From NCBI RefSeq assembly GCF_006738645.1, contig NZ_AP019700.1, positions 5,638,351 to 5,702,350 on the forward strand: DNA of 64,000 nucleotides, in the 5' to 3' direction. The notes below the pieces were generated by a model. It did not search any database and had not been told where the DNA came from. It saw only the letters and a program-made list of their open reading frames with translations. Source of the stretch: Stella humosa. GTDB lineage: Bacteria > Pseudomonadota > Alphaproteobacteria > ATCC43930 > Allostellaceae. A program made the translations under genes and the position numbers. This document shows, piece by piece, positions 44,215-52,697 of this stretch (position 1 is the stretch's first letter; every line of letters starts with the position of its first letter).

Positions 44215-45204
44215 ATGCCAGACGACACGGGGCCCGACGATGTGGCCCCCGAGGCGGCCCGCCTGGATGCGCTCTATCGCTACGACGTGCTCGACAGCGC
44301 GCCCGAGGAATCGTTCGACCGCATCACCCGCCTGGCGCAGATCGCCGTGCAGACCCCGATGGTGCTGATCTCGCTGGTCGACCGCGACCGGCAATGGTTC
44401 AAGTCGCGGATCGGCCAGGACGCGACCGAAGGGCCGCGCAGCACGTCCTTCTGCACCCACGCCATCCAGCGCGACACGCCGCTGGTCGTGCGTGATGCCC
44501 TGGCGGACCCCAAGTTCCACGATCATCCTGCCGTGCTGGGCGAGCCGTTCGTGCGCTTCTATGCCGGCGTGCCGCTGCATACGCCGGGCGGCTACAACAT
44601 CGGCACGCTCTGCGCGGTCGACTTCGCGCCGCGTGACATCTCGCCGATCCAGCTCGCCGTGCTCCAGGATCTGGCCCGCCTGGTGGTGGACGAGCTGGAA
44701 CTGCGGCGGCTGGCGACGACCGACAGCCTGACGGGGGCGATGACGCGGCGCGCCTTTGCGGCCGACGCCGCCCGCGAAGTGGCGCGCGCCCGGCGCAGCG
44801 GCGGGCCGCTCGCCTGCATCGTCTTCGACATCGACCATTTCAAGTCGATCAACGACCGCTTCGGCCATGCCGCGGGCGACCGGGTGCTGCAGGCGGTCAC
44901 GCGCGTCTGCCGCGAGAACCTGCGCGCCGTCGACCTGCTGGGCCGCATGGGCGGCGAGGAGTTCGCCATCGCCCTGCCCGAGGCGCCGCTGGCCGAGGCC
45001 GTCGGCGTGGCCGAGCGCCTGCGACTGGCCGTGGCCGACACCGGCGTCGCCGATGGCGCCGGCGAGATCCGCATGACCGCCAGCTTCGGTGTCAGCGAAC
45101 TGGCGCCCGGCGACGAGACTTTCGCCGACACCGTGCGCCGGGCCGACGATGCGGCCTACGAAGCCAAGCGCGGCGGCCGCAACCGCACGGTCACCGCGTC
45201 CTGA
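44215..45204 (+). CDS. Diguanylate cyclase with N-terminal GAF sensor domain
   Basis: 329 residues. A GAF domain spans about 20-165 ('RLDALYRYDVLDSAPEESFD', 'FCTHAIQRDTPLVVRDALAD', 'FYAGVPLHTPGGYNIGTLCA'). A GGDEF domain spans about 170-325, with active site GGEEF (about 246-250) and 'FDIDHFKSINDRFGHAAGDR'. It should make c-di-GMP from two GTP in response to a small ligand or redox cue. No RxxD-type inhibitory site is seen in front of GGEEF ('LLGRMGGEEF'). AGGAG precedes the ATG. Confidence 0.92.
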   Translation: MPDDTGPDDVAPEAARLDALYRYDVLDSAPEESFDRITRLAQIAVQTPMVLISLVDRDRQWFKSRIGQDATEGPRSTSFCTHAIQRDTPLVVRDALADPKFHDHPAVLGEPFVRFYAGVPLHTPGGYNIGTLCAVDFAPRDISPIQLAVLQDLARLVVDELELRRLATTDSLTGAMTRRAFAADAAREVARARRSGGPLACIVFDIDHFKSINDRFGHAAGDRVLQAVTRVCRENLRAVDLLGRMGGEEFAIALPEAPLAEAVGVAERLRLAVADTGVADGAGEIRMTASFGVSELAPGDETFADTVRRADDAAYEAKRGGRNRTVTAS

Positions 45205-45207
45205 CGG

Positions 45208-45828
45208 CTAGGCCGCTGGCAGGAGACCCAGCCCGGCGAGCCACGTCCTGAGGGCCTCCGGCCCGCGGAAGTGATGGCCGTGGAAGCCAAGCGCGGCCGC
45301 CCCTTCGACGTTCCGGGCGGAATCGTCAATGAAGACGGCATCGGCCGGTTCGATCGCGAAGTCCGCGCACAGGCGGCGGTAGATCGCCGCATCGGGCTTG
45401 ATCAGGCCGACCTGGCCCGACACCAGCACGCCGCGGAACCGCCCCAGGAACGGGAACAGCGGCAGCGCCAGCGGCCAGGTCTCCGCCGACCAGTTGGTCA
45501 GCGCGTAGAGCGGCACGCCGCGGGCGTCGAGCTCCTCCAGGATCGCCACCGTGCCGTGGATCGGGCCGTTCAGCATCTCGATCCAGCGGCCGTGGAAAGC
45601 CTCGATCATCGCCCGTTCCTGCGGGTGGCGGGCGACGAGCAGGGCGGTTGCCTCGGCAAACGGGCGGCCGCGATCCTGCTCGACGTTCCAGTCGCCGGTA
45701 CAGACCTCGGCCAGGAACCGCTCCATCGCCTCTTCCCGCTCGAACAGCTTGCGGTAGAGGTGGCGGGGGTTCCAGTCGATGAGGACGCCGCCCAGGTCGA
45801 AGACGACGGTCGTGGGCCGGGCCGCCAT
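45208..45828 (-). CDS. HAD superfamily hydrolase
   Basis: 206 residues. Motif I 'VVFDLGGVLIDWNPRHLY' has an Asp followed by Gly where phosphatases often have a second Asp; motif II is 'YALTNWSAE', motif III Lys in 'GLIKPDAAIY', motif IV 'VFIDDSARNV'. This pattern fits the YihX/epoxide-hydrolase-like group of small phosphatases. The substrate is unknown. It lies five bases after the lpoA stop on the same strand. Confidence 0.82.
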   Translation of the reverse strand: MAARPTTVVFDLGGVLIDWNPRHLYRKLFEREEAMERFLAEVCTGDWNVEQDRGRPFAEATALLVARHPQERAMIEAFHGRWIEMLNGPIHGTVAILEELDARGVPLYALTNWSAETWPLALPLFPFLGRFRGVLVSGQVGLIKPDAAIYRRLCADFAIEPADAVFIDDSARNVEGAAALGFHGHHFRGPEALRTWLAGLGLLPAA

Positions 45829-45833
45829 GCGGG

Positions 45834-47096
45834 TCAGCTCCCCCGGTCGTCGAAAGCCGTCGGCGCGGGTCGCACCACGGCCGGCGGCTGGCCGCGGCGG
45901 ATCTCCATGATCGCCAGCGCCCGGTCCGACAGCCCGTCGCGGCGGAAGCGGAACAGCCCCTCCACCCCGGCAAAGCCGTTCGGCCGCGTGATCGCGTCGA
46001 CCGAGAAGTCGGCGCCGCCCGGCTGGCGGGCCAGCGCCACCGCCAAGGCTGTCGCGTCATAGGGCAGGGTGGCGATGCGCGGCGGCTGGCGGCCCTGGAG
46101 CGCGGTGAAGCGCTCGGTGAAGGCGATGCGCGCCTCCGCGGGCGGGGCCGCGAACCACGAGCCGTAGAGCGCCGGCTCGCGCCACATCGACGGGTCGTCC
46201 CACAGCTGGGTTCCCAGGAACTTGGCCCGGTTGCCGCGGGTCTCGTAATAGGAATAGAGCGGCGCCAGGGTCACCGCGCGCGCCGGCGCCTCCGGCAGCA
46301 CCACGAAATCGGCTGGCTGGCGGGCGAGGCGGCGCGCCGTCTCCTGCGAGTCGGCCCCGCCCGGATCGTAGAACTCGACCGAGACGATGGTGCCGCCGAC
46401 GCGCGGCACGGCCTCCTCGGCCGCCTGGGCGCCGCGCTGCCCGTAGGGCGAGGCGGGCGCCAGGATCGAGAAGCGCTTGCCGCCCGCGGCGGCGGCCTCC
46501 TCGACGACCCGGCGGATCTGCGGCCGCGGGTGCAGCCCCATCACGAAGACGCCGTCGGCCGCGACATCGGCATCGTTGGTGAAGGCGATGACGGCCACCC
46601 CGCGCTCGCGGGCGGGGCCGGCGGCGGCCCGCACCTCGTGCGAGAAGAGTGGCCCGAGAATGAGGGCGGCACCGTCGTCCAGCGCCTTGCGGACGGCGGC
46701 CTCGGCCCCTTCGGCGGTACCGTTGGTGTCGCGCGGCACCAGCGTCATGCCGCCATTGTTCTGGCCGGCGTCGAGCAGCGCCATCTGCGCTGCCTCCAGC
46801 ATCGCGTTGCCGAGGGCGGCGTGCTGGCCGCGCAGCGGCAGCAGCAGGGCCACCTGAGCGCCCCCACGGGAAATGCCACCCAGCATCGGGTTGGGCGCCG
46901 GGGCGGGCGGCGGCGGCGCTTCGACCACCGGCGGGGGCTGCATCACCATCGCCTGGGGCGGCGGCATCGGTTGCGGTCGGGGCGGGTCGTCCCGTACGGT
47001 GGGACCGCATGCGGCAAGCGACAGGGCCAGGGCGACACATGCCGCGATCGATGGATGAGACGGACGGACAGGGCGGGCGGCGCGCACGGTCGGCAC
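45834..47096 (-). CDS. Penicillin-binding protein activator, LpoA-like lipoprotein
   Basis: 420 residues. The lipobox 'LSLAAC' puts the lipidated Cys at residue 30. A Pro-rich linker (about 38-70) is followed by a periplasmic-binding-protein-like fold ('QVALLLPLRGQHAALGNAML', 'GPLFSHEVRAAAGPARERGV'). LpoA homologues activate class A penicillin-binding proteins from the outer membrane. The divergent rsmI-yraN pair is the same neighbourhood as E. coli lpoA (yraM-yraL-yraN). Start GTG 47096, with a second GTG three codons later. Confidence 0.83.
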   Translation of the reverse strand: MPTVRAARPVRPSHPSIAACVALALSLAACGPTVRDDPPRPQPMPPPQAMVMQPPPVVEAPPPPAPAPNPMLGGISRGGAQVALLLPLRGQHAALGNAMLEAAQMALLDAGQNNGGMTLVPRDTNGTAEGAEAAVRKALDDGAALILGPLFSHEVRAAAGPARERGVAVIAFTNDADVAADGVFVMGLHPRPQIRRVVEEAAAAGGKRFSILAPASPYGQRGAQAAEEAVPRVGGTIVSVEFYDPGGADSQETARRLARQPADFVVLPEAPARAVTLAPLYSYYETRGNRAKFLGTQLWDDPSMWREPALYGSWFAAPPAEARIAFTERFTALQGRQPPRIATLPYDATALAVALARQPGGADFSVDAITRPNGFAGVEGLFRFRRDGLSDRALAIMEIRRGQPPAVVRPAPTAFDDRGS

Positions 47097-48058
47097 TCCC
47101 AGCAGGGGGACAGGGTCGGCCGGAGCCTATCGACGCCCTTCCGGCAAGTAAACCGGATGGCGACGACGACCCTGCCGATGGCGATGCCAACGCCGCAGAC
47201 GCCCGCGGGTTGCTGCCGGCCGGCCTGCATGTCGTGGCGACCCCGATCGGCAACCGGCGCGACATCACCCTGCGCGCCATCGACACGCTCTGCGCGGCCG
47301 ACCTGATCGCCTGCGAGGACACCCGCGTCAGCGGCCCCTTCGTGCGCGGGCTGGGGGCAACGGCACCCCTGCTGGCCTATCACGACCACAACGCGGCCCG
47401 TGTCCGGCCACGCCTGCTCGATCGCATGGCGGGCGGGCTGGCCGTGGCGCTCGTCTCGGACGCGGGCACGCCCCTGGTGTCGGACCCGGGCTACCGGCTG
47501 GTGGCCGAATGCGTGGAGCGCGGCATCGCCGTCACCACCCTGCCCGGCCCATCGGCGCCGCTGGCTGCCCTGGTGCTGTCGGGCCTGCCCAGCGATCGCT
47601 TTCTCTTCGCGGGCTTCCTGCCGCCCCGGCAGGGCCAGCGCGGCACGGCGCTGGCCGAGGTGGCGGCGGTGCCGGCGACGCTGCTCTTCTTCGAGACCGG
47701 GCCACGGCTGGCGGAAAGCCTGGCGCAGATGGCGACCGTGCTGGGCGACCGCCCGGCTGCCGTGGCGCGGGAACTGACCAAGCTGCACGAGGAAGTGCGG
47801 CGCGGGCCCCTGTCGGCCCTGGCCGCGCACTATGAGCAGGCAGGCCCGCCCAGGGGCGAGATCGTGGTCGTCGTCGGCCCGCCTTTGCCGGCCGCGGCCG
47901 TGGGGCCGGCGGAAGTCGACCGGCAATTGCGTCTGGCCCTGGCGACGATGCGGGTGAAGGATGCTGCGGCGGCCGTCGCGGCACTGACCGGCCTGACACG
48001 GCGAGAAGTCTATGCCCGCGCGCTGGCGTTGGGCGCTGCCGAGGGAGAGCGCGAATGA
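47051..48058 (+). CDS. rsmI: 16S rRNA (cytidine-1402-2'-O)-methyltransferase RsmI; start uncertain
   Basis: The core begins 'GLHVVATPIGNRRDITLRAI' and includes 'ACEDTRVSGPFVRGLG', 'VALVSDAGTPLVSDPGYRLV' and 'FLFAGFLPPRQGQR', all diagnostic of RsmI, which methylates C1402 of 16S rRNA. The start shown (ATG 47051) gives about 55 extra Asp/Ala-rich residues and overlaps the divergent lpoA gene by 46 bases. A TTG at 47210 would give the normal length of about 282. A third option is ATG 47157, which lies in another frame and would need one base missing before 47210. The stop overlaps the yraN start. Confidence 0.85.
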   Translation: MDETDGQGGRRARSALPAGGQGRPEPIDALPASKPDGDDDPADGDANAADARGLLPAGLHVVATPIGNRRDITLRAIDTLCAADLIACEDTRVSGPFVRGLGATAPLLAYHDHNAARVRPRLLDRMAGGLAVALVSDAGTPLVSDPGYRLVAECVERGIAVTTLPGPSAPLAALVLSGLPSDRFLFAGFLPPRQGQRGTALAEVAAVPATLLFFETGPRLAESLAQMATVLGDRPAAVARELTKLHEEVRRGPLSALAAHYEQAGPPRGEIVVVVGPPLPAAAVGPAEVDRQLRLALATMRVKDAAAAVAALTGLTRREVYARALALGAAEGERE

Positions 48059-48456
48059 GTGCCGCCAGACAGCGTGCGATGCCGGGGGCGAACGCCCGGC
48101 GGGCCGCCGCCGAACGCCGCGGCCGCCGGGCCGAGGCCTGGGCCGCCTGGCTCCTGCGCCTGAAGGGCTATCGCGTGCTGGCCCGCCGCTGGCGTGGCCG
48201 CAGCGGCGAGATCGACCTGATCGCCCGGCGCGGCCGCATCCTGGCGGTGATCGAGGTGAAGGCGCGCGGCGACGAGGCGACGGCCGCGGGCTCGGTCCTG
48301 GCCAAGGGCCGCCAGCGCATCGGCCGGGCGGCGGCCGAGTATCTGGCCGGGCGGCCCGACCTGGCCGGCCTCGACGTCCGCTTCGATGTCGTGATGGCCA
48401 GCCCGAGGCGCCTGCCCCGGCACCTGCCCGATGCCTGGCGGCCGGAGTCGCGATGA
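48055..48456 (+). CDS. yraN: YraN/UPF0102 family nuclease-fold protein
   Basis: 133 residues. The nuclease-fold motif 'GEIDLIARRGRILAVIEVKA' (Asp, then Glu-x-Lys) and 'GRRAEAWAAWLLRLKGYRVL' identify the family, an uncharacterised restriction-endonuclease-like fold. The ATG overlaps the rsmI stop, keeping the conserved rsmI-yraN pair. The 'ATGA' at its end also overlaps the next gene. Confidence 0.85.
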   Translation: MSAARQRAMPGANARRAAAERRGRRAEAWAAWLLRLKGYRVLARRWRGRSGEIDLIARRGRILAVIEVKARGDEATAAGSVLAKGRQRIGRAAAEYLAGRPDLAGLDVRFDVVMASPRRLPRHLPDAWRPESR

Positions 48457-49292
48457 CGGAAGCGGCCGGCCGGGACGCGGCCCGGGCCATGTTGCAGTCG
48501 CTGGCCACCGTGCCGGACGCGGCGTTCGACCTCGGCCTGGGCGCGCTGGCGCTGGCGGCGCTCGACCGGCCGCAGGTGCCGCTCGACCGCTACCGGGCCC
48601 AGCTCGACGAACTGACGGCGGCGGTGGCGGCGGAAGCCGGGGCGGCGCCGGGCCTGTCGGCCCGCGCTGCCGCGCTGGCCGAGGTGATCGCTGTCCGCCA
48701 GGGCTACCAGGGCGACGGGCTGACCTACGACGACCTCCAGAACGCCAACATGATCCGGGTGATGGATCGCCGGAAGGGCCTGCCGGTGGCGCTGGGCATC
48801 CTCTACCTGCACGTCGCCATGCGGCTCGGCTGGGATGCCTGCGGCCTGTCCTTTCCCGGCCATTTCCTGATCGCGGTCGAGGGCGGCGGGGCGCGGGCCA
48901 TCCTCGACCCCTTCAATGGCGGCCGGCAGTGCGATGCCGCGACGCTGCGCCGCCTGCTGAAATCCCTGGCCGGCGAGCGCGAGGAGCTGGACCCGGCCCA
49001 CTATGCCCCGGTGCCCAACCGCTCGGTCCTGCTGCGCCTCCACAACAACGTGAAGCTGCGCCGCCTGCGCGGGCAGGACGCCGCCGGCGCGCTGGCCGCG
49101 ATCGAGGCGATGCTGCTGTTCGCGCCCGACGAGGCCGGGCTGTGGCACGAGTCGGGACTGATCAACGCCCATCTCGGCAACCTGCGGTCGGCCGTGGCGG
49201 CGATCGACCGGGCACTGACGTGTACGCCGGACGCCGCCGGCCGGCACCAGCTGGCGACCCTGCTGCAGGAACTGCGCGGCCGCCTGAACTGA
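48453..49292 (+). CDS. SirB1 family protein with transglutaminase-like and TPR regions
   Basis: 279 residues. The N-terminal and middle part matches the SirB1 family: 'LTYDDLQNANMIRVMDRRKG', 'LPVALGILYLHVAMRLGWD', 'GLSFPGHFLIAVEG', 'ILDPFNGGRQCD'. The C-terminal 60 residues have a TPR-like repeat ('EAGLWHESGLINAHLGNLRS'). Function of the family is not established. It overlaps the yraN stop and ends 15 bases from a convergent gene. Confidence 0.8.
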   Translation: MTEAAGRDAARAMLQSLATVPDAAFDLGLGALALAALDRPQVPLDRYRAQLDELTAAVAAEAGAAPGLSARAAALAEVIAVRQGYQGDGLTYDDLQNANMIRVMDRRKGLPVALGILYLHVAMRLGWDACGLSFPGHFLIAVEGGGARAILDPFNGGRQCDAATLRRLLKSLAGEREELDPAHYAPVPNRSVLLRLHNNVKLRRLRGQDAAGALAAIEAMLLFAPDEAGLWHESGLINAHLGNLRSAVAAIDRALTCTPDAAGRHQLATLLQELRGRLN

Positions 49293-49306
49293 CGGGTGGG
49301 TGCGGG

Positions 49307-49678
49307 TCAGCGGGGCGGCGGCAATCCGGTGCAGCCACCGATCATGGCAAAGCCGATGTCGAGCGGCGGGTAGGCCGCCAGCGCGCCCGCCTGCCGCAGC
49401 CGGCCGACGAAGCCCGGCTCCCGCCCGTCGGCGATCACGACGTTGGGCAGGATGGTGTCGCGCACCAGGACGCCGTCGGCCGCCGCCACCGCGGCCAGCG
49501 CCGCCATGCCGCCGGTGCCGGGCGGAAACAGCACGGCCACCGTGCCAGAGCGGTCCGGCGGCAGGGTGCCCAGGGCCAGCAATAGCCCGGCACCCGCCGC
49601 CCAGGCGACGACGATGGCGGCCGCGATGGCAAGCGCCAGCCGGTGCGGCCGGGCCGTGCCCGCCATTGCCGCCGCCAT
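49307..49678 (-). CDS. Hypothetical single-pass membrane protein downstream of the MFS gene
   Basis: 123 residues. One membrane helix near the N-terminus ('LALAIAAAIVVAWAAGAGLL') is followed by a periplasmic part containing 'TVAVLFPPGTGG' and ending 'IGGCTGLPPPR'. I do not recognise the family. It starts eight bases after the MFS stop, without a clear ribosome site, which suggests translational coupling. A second in-frame ATG lies four codons later. Confidence 0.6.
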   Translation of the reverse strand: MAAAMAGTARPHRLALAIAAAIVVAWAAGAGLLLALGTLPPDRSGTVAVLFPPGTGGMAALAAVAAADGVLVRDTILPNVVIADGREPGFVGRLRQAGALAAYPPLDIGFAMIGGCTGLPPPR

Positions 49679-49686
49679 CGCCAGCG

Positions 49687-50886
49687 CTACCGGGCCGGGG
49701 CCAGCCGCACCGACCGCTCGGCGATCGGCAGGTGGATGAGGGCCGCGAACAGACCCAGGGCCACGCCCAGCCACCACACCATGTCGTAGCTGCCGGTGGC
49801 GTCGTAGATGCGCCCGCCCAGCCAGACGCCGAAGAAGGCGCCGACCTGGTGGCTGAGGAAGACGATGCCGAAGAGCGTCGCCATGTAGCGGGGTCCGAAC
49901 ATGACGGCGACCAGGCCCGAGGTGAGCGGCACGGTCGACAGCCACAGCAGGCCCATGGCGGCGGCAAAGATCAGCACCGAGGCCGACGACGGCGGTGTCA
50001 GGACGAAGATGGTAATGACGATGGCCCGGCCCAGATAGATCAGGCTCAGCAGCCACTTCTTGCTGAGCCGTCCGCCCAGCACGCCGGCCGTGTAGGAGCC
50101 GACGATGTTGAAGAGTCCGACCAGCGCCAGCGACCAGCCGGCGATCGAGGCCGGCACGCCGACGTCCTTCAGGTAGGGCGGCAGGTGGGTCAGGATGAAG
50201 GCGACGTGGAAGCCGCAGACGAAGAAGCCGGCGACCAGGTACCAGTAGCTGCCATGGCTGCCGGCTTCGCGCAGGGCCTGGCCCATGGACTGCTGGCCGG
50301 CGACGTTCTCGGGCCGGCCGCGCAGGAACCAGGCGAGCGGCAGCATCAGGAGACACATGGCGCCGATGATGATGAGCGCGCTGCTCCAGCCGAAGAGGCC
50401 GAGCAGGAGCTGCTCGATGGGCGCGATCAGGAACTGGCCCATGGAGCCGGCGGCGGTGCCGAGGCCGAAGGCCCAGGTCCGCTTCTCGGCCGGCACGGCG
50501 CGGCCGAGTGCCGCCAGCACGATCGAGAAGGAGGCGCAGGACAGGCCGAAGCCGACCATCACGCCCATGGTGGCGTGCAGCATCCAGGGCTCGGTCGCCA
50601 GCGGCATCAGGGCGATGCCGGCGCCGTAGAGGCTGGCGCCGAAGCCCAGCACGCGGGCCGTGCCCCAGCGGTCGGCGGCCGCTGCCGCGAACGGCACGCC
50701 CAGGCCCCACAGCAGGTTCTGCACGGCCGATGCCAGCGAGAACACCTCGCGGCCCCAGCCATTGGCGTCGCTGAGCGGATCGAGGAACAGGCCGAAGCCC
50801 GTCCGCAGGCCGAACGACAGGATGTTGAACAGACACCCGGCGACGATGACGATCATCATCACCCGGCCGGCTTGAGCGCCCTGCAT
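49687..50886 (-). CDS. MFS transporter
   Basis: 399 residues with twelve predicted helices. The family signature between helices 2 and 3 is recognisable in 'PFAAAAADRWGTARVLGFGA', repeated in the second half as 'GVLGGRLSKKWLL'. The overall pattern resembles the oxalate/monocarboxylate-type branch, but substrate cannot be assigned. Start at 50886 with GGGGGAG upstream. It lies downstream of the HxlR regulator gene on the same strand, which may control it. Confidence 0.85.
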   Translation of the reverse strand: MQGAQAGRVMMIVIVAGCLFNILSFGLRTGFGLFLDPLSDANGWGREVFSLASAVQNLLWGLGVPFAAAAADRWGTARVLGFGASLYGAGIALMPLATEPWMLHATMGVMVGFGLSCASFSIVLAALGRAVPAEKRTWAFGLGTAAGSMGQFLIAPIEQLLLGLFGWSSALIIIGAMCLLMLPLAWFLRGRPENVAGQQSMGQALREAGSHGSYWYLVAGFFVCGFHVAFILTHLPPYLKDVGVPASIAGWSLALVGLFNIVGSYTAGVLGGRLSKKWLLSLIYLGRAIVITIFVLTPPSSASVLIFAAAMGLLWLSTVPLTSGLVAVMFGPRYMATLFGIVFLSHQVGAFFGVWLGGRIYDATGSYDMVWWLGVALGLFAALIHLPIAERSVRLAPAR

Positions 50887-50920
50887 CGCACCACTCCCCC
50901 GGGCTCCGCCCGGATTGAAC

Positions 50921-50939
50921 AGGCCGGCATTGCCGGCCT
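50921..50939 (-). terminator. Hairpin between the HxlR and MFS genes
   Basis: An 8-bp perfect stem (50921-50928 AGGCCGGC with 50932-50939 GCCGGCCT) and a three-base loop sit directly after the HxlR stop. There is no T-tract on the minus strand. It may reduce readthrough into the MFS gene rather than stop it. Confidence 0.4.
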
Positions 50940-51458
50940 TCACGAATCCTGCGTGCCGGCCCGGCCCTCCGGGTCGGCACGCGCCGCGCGCTCGGCCGCA
51001 TAGGCCGGGCTGAATTCCACTGCAATGTCGCCCGGCGCGATCGGCCCGGCGCATTCCGCGCACACCAGCGTCGGCCGGGTCGCCCGGCCGCAGCCGCCGC
51101 GATCGGCGCGATGCACCAGCCGGACGGGCGGCCGCGCCGGGTCGCCCATCCAGCGCTGGCCCCACAGGCTCAGCATGACCATGACCGGGTGCAGCTCGCG
51201 GCCCTTGGCCGTCAACCGGTACTCGTGGCGCACCGGCCGGTCCTGGTACGGCCGCTTGTCCATCACCCCTTCGGCCACCAGCTTGGCCAGCCGGTCGGAG
51301 ACGAGCCGCGGCGAGGCCCCGGTCAGGCGCTGGAAATCCTCGAACCGGCGCACGCCGAAGAAGGCCTCGCGCAGGACGAGCATCGTCCAGCGGTCGCCGA
51401 CGATGGCGAGCGCCCGGGCGATGGAGCAGGCGGAATCGCCGATGTCCGACCAGCGCAT
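50940..51458 (-). CDS. HxlR family transcriptional regulator
   Basis: 172 residues from ATG 51458 (GGAAG upstream). The winged-helix reads '[20 protein letters not shown]', '[20 protein letters not shown]' and '[20 protein letters not shown]', all HxlR hallmarks, with an early Cys often used for redox or aldehyde sensing. The C-terminus is extended and has three Cys ('[18 protein letters not shown]'), suggesting metal binding. It is divergent from gshB. Confidence 0.88.
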   Translation of the reverse strand: MRWSDIGDSACSIARALAIVGDRWTMLVLREAFFGVRRFEDFQRLTGASPRLVSDRLAKLVAEGVMDKRPYQDRPVRHEYRLTAKGRELHPVMVMLSLWGQRWMGDPARPPVRLVHRADRGGCGRATRPTLVCAECAGPIAPGDIAVEFSPAYAAERAARADPEGRAGTQDS

Positions 51459-51482
51459 GAGGTGACTTCCTTTTCGGAAGGA

Positions 51483-51512
51483 ACTATAGGCGGGCCAGCC
51501 GCGGGCGGTCAA
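51483..51512 (-). promoter_or_regulatory. Candidate sigma-70 promoter of the HxlR gene
   Basis: On the minus strand TTGACC (51512-51507, five of six) and TATAGT (51488-51483, five of six) are 18 bases apart. The predicted start of transcription is about 18 bases before the coding start, just in front of the GGAAG ribosome site. A second TATAGT at 51554-51559 on the plus strand may serve gshB, but no good -35 accompanies it. Confidence 0.6.
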
Positions 51513-51599
51513 TCGGCCTTGCGCCCCGGCTCGTCTGGCGGCCCGGGCGCGGCTATAGTCGCCGCCCTGCCCGTTTCCTTCCCGTCCCGGAGCTGCCCC

Positions 51600-52562
51600 A
51601 TGAGCCTCGCCGTCGCCATCCAGATGGATCCGATCGAGACCATCAACATCGATGCCGACTCGTCCTTCGTCCTGGCGCTCGAGGCGCAGCGGCGCGGCCA
51701 CACCCTGTTCCATTACCTGCCGCAGCACCTGTCGCTCAGCGCCGGACGGGTAGTGGCGCGCGGCCGGCCGCTGGAGGTGCGGCGCGAGAAGGGCAACCAC
51801 CACACCTTCGGGCCGTGGCAGACGGTCGACCTGGCGACCATGGACGTCATCCTGATGCGCCAGGACCCACCCTTCGACATGGCCTACATCACCGCCACCC
51901 ACCTGCTGGAGCACATCCACCCGCAGACGCTGGTGGTGAACGACCCGGTCCGCGTGCGCAACGCGCCCGAGAAGCTGTTCGTGACCCACTTCCCCGACCT
52001 GATGCCGCCGACGCTGATCACCGCCGACCGGCAGGAGGTCCTGGCGTTCCGGGCCGAGCACAAGGACATCATCGTCAAGCCGCTGTTCGGCAATGGCGGG
52101 TCGGGTGTCTTCCATATCGGCCCCGACGACGAGAACCTGTCGGCTCTGCTGGAGATGTTCACCCAGATCTATCGCGAGCCGATCATCATCCAGCGCTACC
52201 TGCCGGAGGTGCGGCGCGGCGACAAGCGCATCATCCTGATCGACGGGGTGCCGGGCGGCGCCATCGACCGGGTGCCCGAGAAGGGCGAGGCGCGGGCCAA
52301 CATGCATGCCGGCGCCAAGCCGCAGCAGGCCACCCTGACCGAGCGCGACCGCGAGATCTGCGCGGCGATCGGCCCGGCCCTGCGCGAGGCCGGCCTGATC
52401 TTCGTCGGCATCGACGTGATCGGCGACTATTTGACCGAGATCAACGTGACCTCGCCCACCGGCATCCAGGAGATCAACCGGTTCGACGGCGTGCGGCTCG
52501 AATCCGATCTGTGGGATGCGATCGACCGCCGCTTGGCGGCGCGCCAGCCGCGGGCGATGTAG
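51600..52562 (+). CDS. gshB: Glutathione synthetase
   Basis: 320 residues, the normal bacterial length. '[20 protein letters not shown]' is the typical alphaproteobacterial start. ATP-grasp motifs follow: '[18 protein letters not shown]', '[15 protein letters not shown]' (glycine-rich loop) and '[20 protein letters not shown]' with the metal-binding Glu/Asn. It joins gamma-glutamylcysteine and glycine. The gshA partner is not in the window. Confidence 0.95.
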   Translation: MSLAVAIQMDPIETINIDADSSFVLALEAQRRGHTLFHYLPQHLSLSAGRVVARGRPLEVRREKGNHHTFGPWQTVDLATMDVILMRQDPPFDMAYITATHLLEHIHPQTLVVNDPVRVRNAPEKLFVTHFPDLMPPTLITADRQEVLAFRAEHKDIIVKPLFGNGGSGVFHIGPDDENLSALLEMFTQIYREPIIIQRYLPEVRRGDKRIILIDGVPGGAIDRVPEKGEARANMHAGAKPQQATLTERDREICAAIGPALREAGLIFVGIDVIGDYLTEINVTSPTGIQEINRFDGVRLESDLWDAIDRRLAARQPRAM

Positions 52563-52584
52563 CCGGGCGGCCGGGCGGTGTTTC

Positions 52585-52611
52585 GAGGGGGGCGCAGGCA
52601 TGGCCCCCCTC
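52585..52611. terminator. GC hairpin between convergent gshB and CoA-transferase genes
   Basis: A perfect 9-bp stem (52585-52593 GAGGGGGGC with 52603-52611 GCCCCCCTC) with a nine-base loop lies 23 bases after the gshB stop. No T-tract flanks it on either side. Its place between converging genes suggests a two-way terminator or a transcript-end hairpin. The rest of the gap (52612-52697) shows nothing else I can name. Confidence 0.45.
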
Positions 52612-52697
52612 CTGCACCCGCCCCGCCCGATCGGCCATGTACAGTCGGAAAGATGCCGCGCGCATCTGTATCGGTCGCGGCAGCGGTCCAGGCGACC

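Noticed and set aside
46943-48508. Long minus-strand frame opposite rsmI and yraN
   Set aside because: Arg/Gly/Pro-rich shadow of two well-conserved genes.
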